A stretch of DNA of 37,171 bases from Comamonas odontotermitis (GTDB taxonomy: Bacteria > Pseudomonadota > Gammaproteobacteria > Burkholderiales > Burkholderiaceae_C), in the NCBI RefSeq assembly GCF_014207855.1, contig NZ_JACHKZ010000036.1, positions 1 through 37,171 of the forward strand, read 5' to 3'. Below are positions 28,210 through 37,111 of the stretch, piece by piece. The stretch's first letter is position 1; every line of letters begins with the position of its first letter. A program made the translations under genes and the position numbers. The notes beneath the pieces were generated by a model that saw nothing but the letters and a program-made list of their open reading frames with translations, was not told where the DNA came from and searched no databases.

Positions 28210-28632
28210 ATGAAGAACATCGACGAACTCAAAAGCACCGGCCTCAAGGCAACCCTGCCACGCCTCAAGATCCTGGACATCTTCCAGAACGGCTCCCAAC
28301 GCCATATGACTGCAGAAGACGTGTTCCGCGTGCTGCTGGAAGAGCGCTCCGACATCGGCTTGGCCACCGTGTACCGCGTGCTCACCCAGTTCGAGCAGGC
28401 GGGCATCTTGATTCGCAGCAACTTTGAAAGCGGCAAGGCCGTCTACGAACTGAACGAAGGCCAGCACCACGACCATTTCGTCTGCACCAGCTGCGGCAAG
28501 GTCGAAGAGTTCTACGACGCCGAGATCGAAAAGCGCCAGCAGTCCATTGCCAAGAGCAAGGGCTGGGTGGTGCACGACCATTCGATGGCCCTCTACGGCC
28601 AATGCGCGGACTGCGCCACCAAGGCCAAGTAA
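28210..28632 (+). CDS. fur: Ferric uptake regulator Fur
   Basis: This 140-residue metal-dependent repressor governs iron homeostasis. The N-terminal winged helix begins [40 protein letters not shown] is the recognition region; [16 protein letters not shown] carries the metal ligands; and a second Cys pair is CADC near the end. The length matches Fur. The ATG at 28210 is the family start. It diverges from bamE across 88 bases that should hold both promoters. An intrinsic terminator follows. Confidence 0.97.
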   Translation: MKNIDELKSTGLKATLPRLKILDIFQNGSQRHMTAEDVFRVLLEERSDIGLATVYRVLTQFEQAGILIRSNFESGKAVYELNEGQHHDHFVCTSCGKVEEFYDAEIEKRQQSIAKSKGWVVHDHSMALYGQCADCATKAK

Positions 28633-28663
28633 GCAGGCTCCTTTTCGCCCCCTGCCCAACCCG

Positions 28664-28694
28664 AAGCGAAGCGCCCAAAACGCTTCGCTTTTTT
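28664..28694 (+). terminator. Intrinsic terminator of fur
   Basis: AAGCGAAGCG (28664-28673) pairs perfectly with CGCTTCGCTT (28681-28690) across a 7-base loop and is followed by a T-run. It lies 32 bases after the fur stop. Confidence 0.9.
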
Positions 28695-28771
28695 ACGTTT
28701 TGCATACATAGCTTTACAGCAGCGCGACAGGGGCAAGGCACCATGGCATCTCTGCAGCAGGATCCTTTCCC

Positions 28772-30355
28772 ATGCGCATCTACCGAATGCTCTCCTTCAG
28801 CGCCGCCGCCTTGGCCAGCGCCCTGTGGCTCACTGGTTGCGCCTCTCATCAGCCCCCACACCCTGGCGCAGTCAGTGGCCAGGCGGTGGTGCCTGATGCG
28901 CCGCTGAGCGCCGCCCAACGCCTGCAGTGGCTCGACCGCGTGACCTGGGGCGCCAGCGACAGTGCCGATCAGCGCCTGCAGCGCCTGGGCCTGCACCGTT
29001 GGCTGAACGAGCAACTGGCGCCTCAACAACCAGCCTTGCCTGCCGATGCGCAGCAACGCATTGCAGCGCTGGAAATCAGCCAGCGCAGCATGGCCGATAT
29101 CCAGCGCGATGTGGCCTCGCAACGCCTCGCCGTACGCAACGCAGCTGACGAAGGCGAAAGCACCCGCCTGCGCCAGGAAGTACAGCGCCATCTGAACCAG
29201 CTCGCTGCCCAGGCCCAGCAACGCCAGGTACTGCGCGCCCTGTACTCGCCAGCCCAGCTGCAGGAACAAATGACCTGGTTCTGGATGAATCATTTCAACG
29301 TCAGCACCCGCAAGGGCGAAACCCGGCTATGGATTGGCGACTACGAGGAGCAAGCCATCCGCCCCAATGCGCTGGGGAACTTCCGCTCCCTGCTGGAAGC
29401 CAGCATGCGCCACCCCGCCATGCTGCTGTACCTGGACAACGCCAGCAACGCCAAAGGCCACATCAACGAAAACTACGCCCGCGAGCTGCTGGAGCTGCAC
29501 ACCATGGGCGTGGGCAGCGGCTATACCCAGGCCGATGTGCAGGCCATGGCGCATGTGCTGACGGGGGTAGGCTTCAGCACCCGCGACGCCGATGCGCCGC
29601 CACCCCGGATGGCGCCCGCGCTGCAGGCCGACTACCGCCGCCAGGGCTTTTTCGAGTTCAACCCCAACCGGCACGACTATGCGCCACAAGTCTTCTTAGG
29701 GCAGCCGCTTCGCGCCAAAGGCTTGGCTGCAGTCGATGAGGCGCTGGAGCGCATCGTCGCATCGCCTGCCACCGCGCAATTCATTGCCCATAAGTTGGCA
29801 GTGTTCTTCATCAGCGACAACCCGCCACCAGCCCTGGTGCAACGCACTGCAGCCGCCTTTACCAGCAGCCACGGCGATATCGCTGCCACCTTGCGCAGCC
29901 TGCTCACGGCGCCACAGGCCCTGGAACAGCAAGGCCAGCGCTTCAAGGATCCGATGCATTACGTGCTGGGTGCCGTGCGCCTGGGGTATGACGAGCGCGT
30001 GGCCAGCGACGTGCGCCCGGTGATCGGCTGGATCAACCGCCTGGGCCAGCCCCTGTACGGCCACGAAACGCCGGACGGCTATCCCGTATCACAGTCGGAC
30101 TGGGCCAGCTCCGGCCAGATGGCCGCGCGTTTTGACGTGGCCCGGCAGATTGCAACACGCAGTGCAGTCGTTTTCCGCACCGACCCCAAGGCGCCGCTTG
30201 AGCAGCCGCCCTACCCCGACCTGGCGCAGCGGACCACGGCCCAGGCCCGCGTGGCCCACTGGAGCGCTGCAACACGTGCCGCGCTCGCGCAAGCGCGCAA
30301 TGTGCAAGACTGGAACACCTACTTTCTCTCCGCCCCCGAAATGATGGTTCGCTGA
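28772..30355 (+). CDS. DUF1800 exported lipoprotein
   Basis: This 527-residue protein has a lipoprotein signal (LTGC at about 22). It carries the DUF1800 signature, NENYARELLELHTMGVGSGY, with TQADVQAMAHVLTG close behind. The final third is the usual YVLGAVRLGYDER and WASSGQMAARFDVARQIA region. The family's role is unknown. It is paired with a DUF1501 gene 10 bases downstream, the usual neighbour of DUF1800. A central segment (about 245-290) carries many Arg and His residues. Confidence 0.93.
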   Translation: MRIYRMLSFSAAALASALWLTGCASHQPPHPGAVSGQAVVPDAPLSAAQRLQWLDRVTWGASDSADQRLQRLGLHRWLNEQLAPQQPALPADAQQRIAALEISQRSMADIQRDVASQRLAVRNAADEGESTRLRQEVQRHLNQLAAQAQQRQVLRALYSPAQLQEQMTWFWMNHFNVSTRKGETRLWIGDYEEQAIRPNALGNFRSLLEASMRHPAMLLYLDNASNAKGHINENYARELLELHTMGVGSGYTQADVQAMAHVLTGVGFSTRDADAPPPRMAPALQADYRRQGFFEFNPNRHDYAPQVFLGQPLRAKGLAAVDEALERIVASPATAQFIAHKLAVFFISDNPPPALVQRTAAAFTSSHGDIAATLRSLLTAPQALEQQGQRFKDPMHYVLGAVRLGYDERVASDVRPVIGWINRLGQPLYGHETPDGYPVSQSDWASSGQMAARFDVARQIATRSAVVFRTDPKAPLEQPPYPDLAQRTTAQARVAHWSAATRAALAQARNVQDWNTYFLSAPEMMVR

Positions 30356-30365
30356 CGAGGTACGC

Positions 30366-31583
30366 ATGCAAAGACGCCACTTTCTCTCCGCTGCAGCCAG
30401 CGTGCCGCTTGCGTTCAGCCTGGCGCGTGCGCGCGCCGCTGCACCGCGCAGCGACACCCCGCGGTTTCTGCTGGTGTTCTTGCGCGGCGCCTACGACAGC
30501 AACAGCCTGTTGGTGCCCACGCACAGCGATTTTTACTACGCCGCGCGCCCCACGATTGCCATCGCGCGCCCGGGTGAAGCCAATGGCGCACTGCCGCTGG
30601 ATGCGCGCTGGGGCTTGCACCCGGCCATGGAAGGCAGCATCCTGCCGCTCTTTCAGAGCAGGCAGGCCTGCTTTGTGCCATTTGCAGGCACCGATGACCT
30701 CTCGCGCAGCCATTTCGAAACCCAGGACTCTATCGAACTGGGCCAACCACTGGATGCACACCAGAGCCTTCGCACCGGCTTCATGAACCGCCTGGCCCAG
30801 CTATTGCAAGGGCGCAGCGGCACTGCGCCCATGACTCCGATGGCATTCACCGCGCAACTGCCGCTGTGCATGCGCGGGCCTGCGCGCATCGCCAATACGG
30901 CCCTGGCAGATATTGGCAAAGGCAGTGTCGATGCCAACCGCAGCCGCACCATTGCCGCCATGTATGCCGGCACGCCGCTGGCGCCCGCCGTGAATGAAGG
31001 CTTTGCGGTGCGCGATGCCGTGCTGCGCGGCATGCAGGAAGAAATGGACAAAGCCGGGCGCGATGCCATCAGCGCCAGGGGCTTCAGCCTCGTGGCGCAA
31101 CGCATGGCCACCCTGATGCGCGATCAGTTCGATCTGGGTTTCATCGACGTGGGTGGCTGGGACACGCATGTGAACCAGGGAGGCGCCAGCGGCAACCTGG
31201 CCAACCGGCTGGATGACCTGGGCCGCGGCCTGGCCGCTTTCGCACAGGAGATAGGGCCAGAGCCCTGGCGCCACACCGTGGTGGCGGTGATCAGTGAATT
31301 TGGCCGCACCTTCCGCGAAAACGGCAACAAGGGCACAGACCATGGCCACGGCACCGCGTACTGGCTGCTGGGCGGCAGCCTTTCCGCACAGGCTGGCGGC
31401 CGTATCGTGGGCGAGCAGATGGAGGTGAGCGAAGCGAATCTGTTCCAGAACCGCGACTATCCGGTACTCAATGAATACCGCAGTGTGCTGGGCGGACTGT
31501 TTGCACGCATGTATGGCCTGACGCCCGCGCAGGTGCAACAGGTGTTTCCGCAGGCCGTGGTCAAGGATTTGCGGCTGGTGTAA
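30366..31583 (+). CDS. DUF1501 exported (Tat-type) protein
   Basis: This 405-residue protein begins MQRRHFLSAAASVPLAF, a twin-arginine-like export signal. DUF1501 features are FLRGAYDSNSLLVP near 40, GADDLSR-like GTDDLSRSHFETQDSIE near 117-133, DVGGWDTHVNQGGASGNL and AVISEFGRTFRENGNKGTDH, which resemble the metal-binding segments of alkaline-phosphatase/sulfatase-like folds. Its substrate is unknown. It is co-transcribed with the DUF1800 gene and ends 22 bases before the convergent hprK stop. Confidence 0.93.
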   Translation: MQRRHFLSAAASVPLAFSLARARAAAPRSDTPRFLLVFLRGAYDSNSLLVPTHSDFYYAARPTIAIARPGEANGALPLDARWGLHPAMEGSILPLFQSRQACFVPFAGTDDLSRSHFETQDSIELGQPLDAHQSLRTGFMNRLAQLLQGRSGTAPMTPMAFTAQLPLCMRGPARIANTALADIGKGSVDANRSRTIAAMYAGTPLAPAVNEGFAVRDAVLRGMQEEMDKAGRDAISARGFSLVAQRMATLMRDQFDLGFIDVGGWDTHVNQGGASGNLANRLDDLGRGLAAFAQEIGPEPWRHTVVAVISEFGRTFRENGNKGTDHGHGTAYWLLGGSLSAQAGGRIVGEQMEVSEANLFQNRDYPVLNEYRSVLGGLFARMYGLTPAQVQQVFPQAVVKDLRLV

Positions 31584-31605
31584 TGCAGGCCAGACTGCGA
31601 AAGGC

Positions 31606-32562
31606 CTACAACTCGCGTCCGCTTGCCATTGCCTTGCGGTGCCGGTCCACAAACTCCTGGTAGGTATCGATCCCGCGCAATTGCAGGATGGTGTTGCGCA
31701 CGGCCGCCTCCACCAGCACGGCGATATTGCGGCCCGCCACCACCTGGATCACCACCTTCATCACTGGAATGCCCAGTACATCCTGGGTCAGCGGCGCCGA
31801 GGGCAGGCGCTCGTAATCGCGCTCCATGGTCTCCTTGCGCACCAGATGCACGATGAGCTTGAGCCGCATCTTGCGGCGCACAGCGGTCTCGCCAAAAATG
31901 GCACGGATATCCAGAAGGCCGATGCCCCGCACTTCCAGCAGGTTCTGCAGCAGATCCGGGCACTTGCCCTCGATCGTGGTCTGGTTGATGCGGTACAGAT
32001 CCACCGCGTCATCGGCCACCAGGCCATTGCCGCGCGTGATCAGCTCCAGTCCGAGCTCGCTCTTGCCCAGGCCCGATTCGCCCGTAATCAGCACGCCCAT
32101 GCCCAGAATGTCCATGAACACACCATGCATGGTGGCGCGGTCGGCAAAATGCTTGGACAAGTAGGCGCGCAGCACGTCAATCACGAACGCCGCGGACTCC
32201 TTGGTTGCAAACATCGGAATGTGCGCACGCTCGCACATGGACAACAGCTCATCGGGCGCGCCCTGTCCATCGGCCAGTACCAGAACCGGCGGCTCCAGCG
32301 TGACGATGCGCGCAATGCGGCGGCGGCAGTCTTCGGTGGTGGAATTGGTGAGATAGGCGATTTCTCGCTCTCCCAGCACCTGGGCACGGTACGGATGGAT
32401 GTAGTTCAGGTAACCAACCAGATCGGCGCTGGAGCGCGCGCTGCGCACGGCCACTTCGTCAAAGCGCCGCTCGGACGCGCCCAGCCCCGCCAGCCACTCC
32501 CACCGGAGCGAAGAGCGGAACTCCTCAAACAACACATCAGCGCTGACGACATTGGGTTTCAC
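31606..32562 (-). CDS. hprK: HPr kinase/phosphorylase
   Basis: This 318-residue protein phosphorylates and dephosphorylates a serine of HPr-type phosphocarriers. The Walker A loop is [15 protein letters not shown] near 155-169, followed by [15 protein letters not shown]. The C-terminal segment [20 protein letters not shown] is typical. In betaproteobacteria HprK acts in the nitrogen-related PTS with PtsN, encoded just upstream. The start at 32562 ([15 protein letters not shown]) begins the family alignment. Confidence 0.96.
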   Translation of the reverse strand: MKPNVVSADVLFEEFRSSLRWEWLAGLGASERRFDEVAVRSARSSADLVGYLNYIHPYRAQVLGEREIAYLTNSTTEDCRRRIARIVTLEPPVLVLADGQGAPDELLSMCERAHIPMFATKESAAFVIDVLRAYLSKHFADRATMHGVFMDILGMGVLITGESGLGKSELGLELITRGNGLVADDAVDLYRINQTTIEGKCPDLLQNLLEVRGIGLLDIRAIFGETAVRRKMRLKLIVHLVRKETMERDYERLPSAPLTQDVLGIPVMKVVIQVVAGRNIAVLVEAAVRNTILQLRGIDTYQEFVDRHRKAMASGREL

Positions 32563-32659
32563 CGTACTGCCCTTTCAAAACCTGTGTGCAAGGCGACGGG
32601 CACGCCGCCCGCTCATATTGCAGATTGAAAGCGTAGCAGGAAAAGCCACAACACCAATA

Positions 32660-32684
32660 CAAAGCGCACCCAGGGTGCGCTTTG
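32660..32684. other. Perfect 12-bp hairpin between ptsN and hprK
   Basis: CAAAGCGCACCC (32660-32671) and GGGTGCGCTTTG (32673-32684) are perfectly inverted around one base. It lies 45 bases after the ptsN stop. There is no T-run on the minus strand, so it may attenuate or stabilise rather than terminate. Confidence 0.6.
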
Positions 32685-32728
32685 GTACTGAATGACAGAT
32701 GGGCGAAAAGCGCCCGCTGAATGCGCGC

Positions 32729-33214
32729 TTACGCGTGCGCGGTCGTCGACGAATGGGCCGACGATTGCCAGGAGGCAATCAACTGGTGCAATTGCTCGGC
32801 GTTGGTGGTGGTTTTCATCTGCTCACGCAAGCTGGCGTTGGAGAGCAGCTCGGCGATTTCGCCCAGGATTTCAAGATGCTGCTGGGTCGCCGCTTCGGGT
32901 ACCAACAGAAAAATCAGCAGATGGACGGGTTGCTCGTCAGGGGCATCGAAGCCAATGGGCCGCTCCAGCTGAAACACTGCTGCCATCGGCGACTTGAGTC
33001 CCTTGATGCGACCGTGAGGAATGGCAACGCCATGACCCAAACCGGTGGAGCCCAGGCGTTCACGCGCAAACAGACTGTCGGTGACCAATGCACGCGAGAG
33101 TCCATGCAAGCTTTCAAACAGCAGACCGGCTTCTTCAAACGCGCGTTTTTTACTGGTGACATCCACGCTCACTAGCACTTGAGCTGGGGGCAAGATAGAG
33201 GCAAGACAGTTCAT
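32729..33214 (-). CDS. ptsN: Nitrogen-regulatory PTS IIA protein
   Basis: This 161-residue protein of the PTS EIIA-Fru/Mtl family has the phosphorylated His region GHGVAIPHGRIKGL near residues 65-78. PtsN links phosphotransfer to regulation, in E. coli also of potassium uptake via TrkA and Kdp, which is notable because trkA and kup are in this window. The start at 33214 gives MNCLASILPPAQV, the normal family start. Confidence 0.96.
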   Translation of the reverse strand: MNCLASILPPAQVLVSVDVTSKKRAFEEAGLLFESLHGLSRALVTDSLFARERLGSTGLGHGVAIPHGRIKGLKSPMAAVFQLERPIGFDAPDEQPVHLLIFLLVPEAATQQHLEILGEIAELLSNASLREQMKTTTNAEQLHQLIASWQSSAHSSTTAHA

Positions 33215-33263
33215 AGTGAAGTGCGGCAATAAGGCAGGCAACCAGGAGCGTGATCAAACGAAC

Positions 33264-33293
33264 GCAGCAACACCTTGATGCAGGTGTTGCTGC
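33264..33293. other. Perfect 12-bp hairpin between hpf and ptsN
   Basis: GCAGCAACACCT (33264-33275) and AGGTGTTGCTGC (33282-33293) form a perfect stem with a 6-base loop. It is 59 bases after the hpf stop. On the minus strand only a weakly T-rich tail (GTTCGTTTG) follows, so partial termination is possible. Confidence 0.65.
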
Positions 33294-33351
33294 ACGTATT
33301 ATCGGTCAGTACTCAGACAGATTCCTTTTTTCCTCTGCAAAAGCCGAGGGT

Positions 33352-33684
33352 TTACGCCATTGCTTGCCGCAAAGCATCGCTGTAGTGAGATTGAACACGT
33401 TGCTTGTGGCGGCCCACCATGCGGTCAAGCCGATCCACCAAAGCATCTACCGCAGCATACAGATCATGGTGGGAGCACTGCACACACAGTTCATCGCCCT
33501 TCACCCGCAGATTGCACACTACACGCTGCCGTTTCTCCTTTTCCTTCTGCTTTTCCACCGAAAGTAAAACCTTGGCATCCACCACCTGGTCAAAGTGCCG
33601 CGTAATGCGGGCCAGCTTTGCTGTTACATATTCGCGCAGCGCCGGGGACACCTCCAAATGGTGTCCGCTGATCGTCAGGTTCAT
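33352..33684 (-). CDS. hpf: Ribosome hibernation promoting factor, short form
   Basis: This 110-residue protein binds the 30S ribosomal subunit in stationary phase. It matches the HPF/YfiA family: MNLTISGHHLEVSPALREYV at the start, RITRHFD, then the beta-alpha core with CSHHDLYAAVDALVDRLDR near 75-93 and a short basic tail. AGGAG lies eight bases before the ATG at 33684. In many proteobacteria this gene follows rpoN, but here it is first in hpf-ptsN-hprK. Confidence 0.95.
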   Translation of the reverse strand: MNLTISGHHLEVSPALREYVTAKLARITRHFDQVVDAKVLLSVEKQKEKEKRQRVVCNLRVKGDELCVQCSHHDLYAAVDALVDRLDRMVGRHKQRVQSHYSDALRQAMA

Positions 33685-34159
33685 GAATAAGTCTCCTTCT
33701 GCAAATCGAGAAAAGTGCCTCAGATTGCCAGCAACCCAAGCCACCCAAAGGGGGAAACACATGCATGCGTAGAAACCATGATGCGCCCTGACCTACAAAA
33801 TTGCAAGCCTATGACAACCCATCGAAGTAGGATTCTTGCTGTTTGCTGACAAGCAAGCGCGCTCGTTTTGTTACAAATACTGCGCACCGCTCCCAAATTT
33901 GCAGCCCGAATGCCCTGTGCAGTGGCGCGCTGCGGCGAATTGCCATTTTGCGGTGCACGGCAAGGCAACATGCGGCCGCACGTAGGCCCCTACGTGTTTT
34001 ACCAATCGGTAAACCAATACTGCACCGCGAAAGCAGACATAGGCCGCGCAGACCAAGCCTGGCGAGGCATGGCGACTACAATTCCGAGCTTGCCCTCCGC
34101 AGCGAGCCTGCGCGCCTGCCATGCGCGCGGCGGGTGCCCGTCCATTGTTTTGCATCACC
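33685..34159. promoter_or_regulatory. Divergent intergenic region between hpf and purC
   Basis: These 475 bases have no convincing coding frame on either strand. They must contain promoters for hpf (minus) and purC (plus). The only striking structure is the pair of adjacent palindromes at 33979-34013 (separate entry). Confidence 0.5.
33979..34013. promoter_or_regulatory. Two adjacent palindromes upstream of purC
   Basis: CACGTAGG-CC-CCTACGTG (33979-33996) is a perfect inverted repeat, directly followed by TTTACC-AATC-GGTAAA (33998-34013), also perfect. They lie about 150 bases before the purC start. They could be operators or RNA hairpins. I recognise no named regulator for either. Confidence 0.4.
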
Positions 34160-35080
34160 ATGACCCAGTCCGTACCTTCTGCATTGCATACCTCCAAGCT
34201 CCACTCCCTGCCCCTGTTGGCCCGCGGCAAGGTGCGCGACAACTACGCTGTCGGCAGCGACCGCATCCTCATGGTCGCATCTGACCGGCTCTCCGCGTTT
34301 GACGTGATCATGGGAGAGCCGATCCCTGGCAAGGGCGCGTTGCTGACGCAAATGGCGCTGTACTGGTTCGATAAACTGGGCGACATCTGCCCCAACCATC
34401 TGACGGGAGATGCGCCAGAATCCGTCGTGCAGCCCGATGAAGTGGCGCAGGTCACCCACCGCTCCATGCTGGTCAAGCGCTTGAAACCCGTGCCGATTGA
34501 AGCCGTCGTGCGCGGCTACCTGGCTGGCAGCGGCTGGAAGGAGTACCAGGAATCGCAAGCGGTATGCGGCGTCCAGCTGCCCCCTGGCCTGGTCAACTCC
34601 GCCAAATTGCCCGAACCCATCTACACGCCCGCAGCCAAGGCTGAGGCAGGTGAGCACGACGAAAACATCACCTTTGAGCGTACCGTCGAAATCGTGGGCC
34701 CCGAACTGGCCGCCCAGATCCGCGACCTGAGCATCGCCATCTACAAGAAGGCAGCAGCGATCGCCCTGGAAAAGGGCATGATCATTGCCGACACCAAATT
34801 CGAGTTCGGCCTGGACGAAAACGGCAAGCTGGTGTTGATGGACGAAGTACTGACGCCCGACAGCTCTCGCTACTGGCCCGTGGAAGGCTATGCCGATGCA
34901 CTGGCCCACGGCACCAACCCCCCCAGCTATGACAAGCAGTTTGTGCGCGACTGGCTGGAGCAGGCCAAGGTGAACGGCAAACCCTGGGACAAGACCGCAC
35001 CTGCCCCTCGCCTGCCTCAGGAAGTGATTGAAAAGACTGCAGCCAAATACCGCGAAGCACTGGAGCGCCTGACCGCATGA
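34160..35080 (+). CDS. purC: Phosphoribosylaminoimidazole-succinocarboxamide synthase
   Basis: This 306-residue purine-synthesis enzyme (SAICAR synthase) is of the longer form common in betaproteobacteria. Conserved segments are [20 protein letters not shown] near the N-terminus, [17 protein letters not shown], the substrate loop [21 protein letters not shown] (split by the family as [11 protein letters not shown]) and [13 protein letters not shown] followed by [13 protein letters not shown]. The ATG at 34160 is the family start. The expected neighbours purE and purK do not follow; a LysR gene is convergent 221 bases downstream. Confidence 0.97.
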   Translation: MTQSVPSALHTSKLHSLPLLARGKVRDNYAVGSDRILMVASDRLSAFDVIMGEPIPGKGALLTQMALYWFDKLGDICPNHLTGDAPESVVQPDEVAQVTHRSMLVKRLKPVPIEAVVRGYLAGSGWKEYQESQAVCGVQLPPGLVNSAKLPEPIYTPAAKAEAGEHDENITFERTVEIVGPELAAQIRDLSIAIYKKAAAIALEKGMIIADTKFEFGLDENGKLVLMDEVLTPDSSRYWPVEGYADALAHGTNPPSYDKQFVRDWLEQAKVNGKPWDKTAPAPRLPQEVIEKTAAKYREALERLTA

Positions 35081-35301
35081 TCCTAGTGAGGAGCGCGCCG
35101 CCCTGATCGAAGAAGGGGGCCGCGTTCCCATGGGGTGTACGCACCATTGCCAAGCTCATTGCTGAGCTATCCGATGAGCCCAGCAATGCATTGCGGTATC
35201 TGCGGGCCACACCGCACAGTGGAAAAAAAGCGGAAGCGGCGGCGAATACGCTCAGGATTGCGGAGTTCCCGCACCTCAACGCCTCCAGCAATTGCGAGGT
35301 T

Positions 35302-36234
35302 CTACGCCACCTTCTTCATGTGCATGCACAGGTATTCCCAGCAATCCTGCACAATGGGCCGGCGCGTTCCGGGCGGGCATTTGCGCGTCGCCAGGCTCAC
35401 ATATCGGGACAGTGCAGGCGATTGCGCCTTGAGAGTCACAAACCCTCTGGCCAGATAGCTGGCTTCATACAGACTGGACACCAGCCCTACGAACATGCCT
35501 GTCTCCACCATGGCGTACAGCGATTCGATATGGGACACCGATTTGACGAAGGCAGTGTCCGCGTCGCTTTGCTCCATCGAGTGCATGATCATCTGCTGAT
35601 GGTTATTGTGTGACAGCATCACCAAAGGATGATCCCGCAGCTCTATCCATTGCAGGGGCTGCGCCTTCGCCAGTGGATGACGCACGCTAACAATGGCCAC
35701 GATCTGCTCTTGCGCAATCAGCTGCGTCTCCAGCGCCTCTGACGCAGTAAAGCCCAGTCCAAGTCCGATATCGACCTCTCCGTTCTCCACGGCCGTCGCC
35801 AACAGGTCATCGCTCATATCGGTCCAGTGGAGCATGGCCATGGGTCGAGCCCGCTGCCACTGCATGATCGACAAGGCCGCCAGCTGTGCAGCGGCAGGTA
35901 CATAGGCAATGCGCACCATGTCTTCGCCTCGTTGCAGCATCTGCTCGATGCCCTGCACACCCAGCAGATAGTTGCTCAGCATCCACTCGATCTGTGGCCG
36001 AATGGCCTTGCCAGAAGCTGTCAACTGCACGGATCGGGTACCGCGGTCAAACAACTTGGCCCCAACGACAGATTCCAGCTCCTGGATCGCAGATGTGAGC
36101 GCCGGCTGGCTCAGCGACAGAACAGCGGCTGCACTTCTGAAATTGAGGTGGCTCGCCACTTCCTTGAAGTATGCCAATTGCCGGGGCGTGGGCCCGTAGA
36201 GGCGGCTTCGCCTCGCGTTTTTATCTTCAGTCAT
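35302..36234 (-). CDS. LysR-family transcriptional regulator
   Basis: This 310-residue protein has an N-terminal winged helix (about residues 14-72) with the LysR recognition segment LNFRSAAAVLSLSQPALTSA and VGAKLFDRGTRSVQLTASG, then a LysR substrate-binding domain with two Rossmann-like lobes. The inducer is unknown. I chose the ATG at 36234 (MTEDKNARRSRLYGP), although the ribosome binding site is weak and an in-frame start at 36300 is possible. LysR targets often lie divergently, but no gene begins on the plus strand before the window edge. Confidence 0.9.
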   Translation of the reverse strand: MTEDKNARRSRLYGPTPRQLAYFKEVASHLNFRSAAAVLSLSQPALTSAIQELESVVGAKLFDRGTRSVQLTASGKAIRPQIEWMLSNYLLGVQGIEQMLQRGEDMVRIAYVPAAAQLAALSIMQWQRARPMAMLHWTDMSDDLLATAVENGEVDIGLGLGFTASEALETQLIAQEQIVAIVSVRHPLAKAQPLQWIELRDHPLVMLSHNNHQQMIMHSMEQSDADTAFVKSVSHIESLYAMVETGMFVGLVSSLYEASYLARGFVTLKAQSPALSRYVSLATRKCPPGTRRPIVQDCWEYLCMHMKKVA

Positions 36235-36950
36235 ATCAGCGCGCGGCAAGAAAGACACGACGGGCAATCGATCGAGGGAATCGAACGCCTGCTTGACCAA
36301 CTGAGCCCATCACAAGCCCGGATGGCAAATCGCGCCTCAGAGTCCCACCAACAATTACGCACTCCGACTCGGGACTGAGGGCATCACGCAGATATGGCAT
36401 ATATCCAATAGAGGCACAGCGTCCCATTTGATCTTCAATTGCTTGCATTCGCGTCTTAATTAGTTTAATTAAACAATTAATCTACATCACCGATCAATAA
36501 TCGATTATTTAAAATTATTGCGATTAACAAATCAAGTTAGCAAGTATCGAATCTTCAGTTCAAGATATTTCACATTCTCTGCATCTCAAAAATAAAATTA
36601 ATGAAAATTTTCCCAAGGAATTTTCATATTTTTCAATCACCTAGATTAATCTTTAAAAAATTAATTAAATCGCATTGAATGCATTGTTTTTATAATTTAT
36701 AGAATGCCATCAATGCAAATTCACTCAACACACCCTACCGACCAATACCGATCAGACACGCTACAGCTCTCCAATTTATTGCAGGTAGAATTTTCATGAT
36801 TTATTTTTGATAAACATCAAAATATTTAGTTCGAGATACATGCGGAATATTAATTATTGTCCTCGCGTTTATCTATATCAATGGAAATTCTATTTAGAGT
36901 CGCTGAACGCAGCCCAGCAAATCACAGATTTGCGGTTGAGACGTGGCGCC
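36235..36950. other. AT-rich stretch without a recognisable gene
   Basis: From about 36440 to 36900 the GC content drops sharply compared with the rest of the window, and no convincing ORF is present on either strand. It contains a GTTTAATTAAAC palindrome (36463-36474) and a 9-bp inverted repeat (ATGAAAATT at 36601-36609, AATTTTCAT at 36619-36627). The composition suggests acquired or decaying DNA, or a regulatory desert upstream of the LysR gene. Confidence 0.6.
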
Positions 36951-36954
36951 GGGC

Positions 36955-36984
36955 CGCGTCAGGCCGGACCACGTCAGGCCGAGC
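36955..36984 (+). repeat. 15-bp tandem repeat, two units
   Basis: CGCGTCAGGCCGGAC (36955-36969) is followed by CACGTCAGGCCGAGC (36970-36984), sharing a CGTCAGGCCG core at a 15-base period. It lies at the abrupt change from the AT-rich stretch to GC-rich DNA. Confidence 0.65.
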
Positions 36985-37013
36985 CACAGGCAACAGACGT
37001 ACGACAAGGCTGC

Positions 37014-37069
37014 GCGCCCCCGGCTCGGCGCCCCCGGCTCGGCGCCCCCGACTAGGCGTCCCCAACGAA
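37014..37069 (+). repeat. 14-bp GC-rich tandem repeat, three units plus a degenerate fourth
   Basis: GCGCCCCCGGCTCG occurs at 37014-37027 and 37028-37041, then a variant GCGCCCCCGACTAG at 37042-37055 and a decayed copy at 37056-37069. The period is 14 bases, not a multiple of three, so it is unlikely to be coding. Confidence 0.75.
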
Positions 37070-37111
37070 GCAACGGCGTATCAAGGGTTGTGTTAGGTTC
37101 TATGTTTTGCG

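Noticed and set aside
34076..35131. A 351-codon minus-strand frame opposite purC
   Set aside because: It is fully antisense to purC, with a composition typical of a shadow frame.
35085..35301. A possible decayed gene after purC (frame reading TIAKLIAELSDEPSNALRYL)
   Set aside because: The frame looks somewhat coding and purE would be expected here, but nothing resembles PurE or PurK and no start can be supported.
36236..36448. A 70-codon minus-strand frame just before the LysR gene
   Set aside because: It has no ribosome binding site and codon use unlike its neighbours. ECVIVGG and GSVGQAGVRF vaguely recall universal-stress-protein C-termini, but not enough to call even a remnant.
36807..37055. 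An 82-codon plus-strand frame running from AT-rich DNA into the tandem repeats
   Set aside because: The second half is simply the translation of the repeats and the first half has no ribosome binding site or recognisable features.
36955..37069. Short direct repeats considered as a CRISPR array
   Set aside because: Units are 14-15 bases with no spacers and no cas gene, so they are tandem repeats, not an array.
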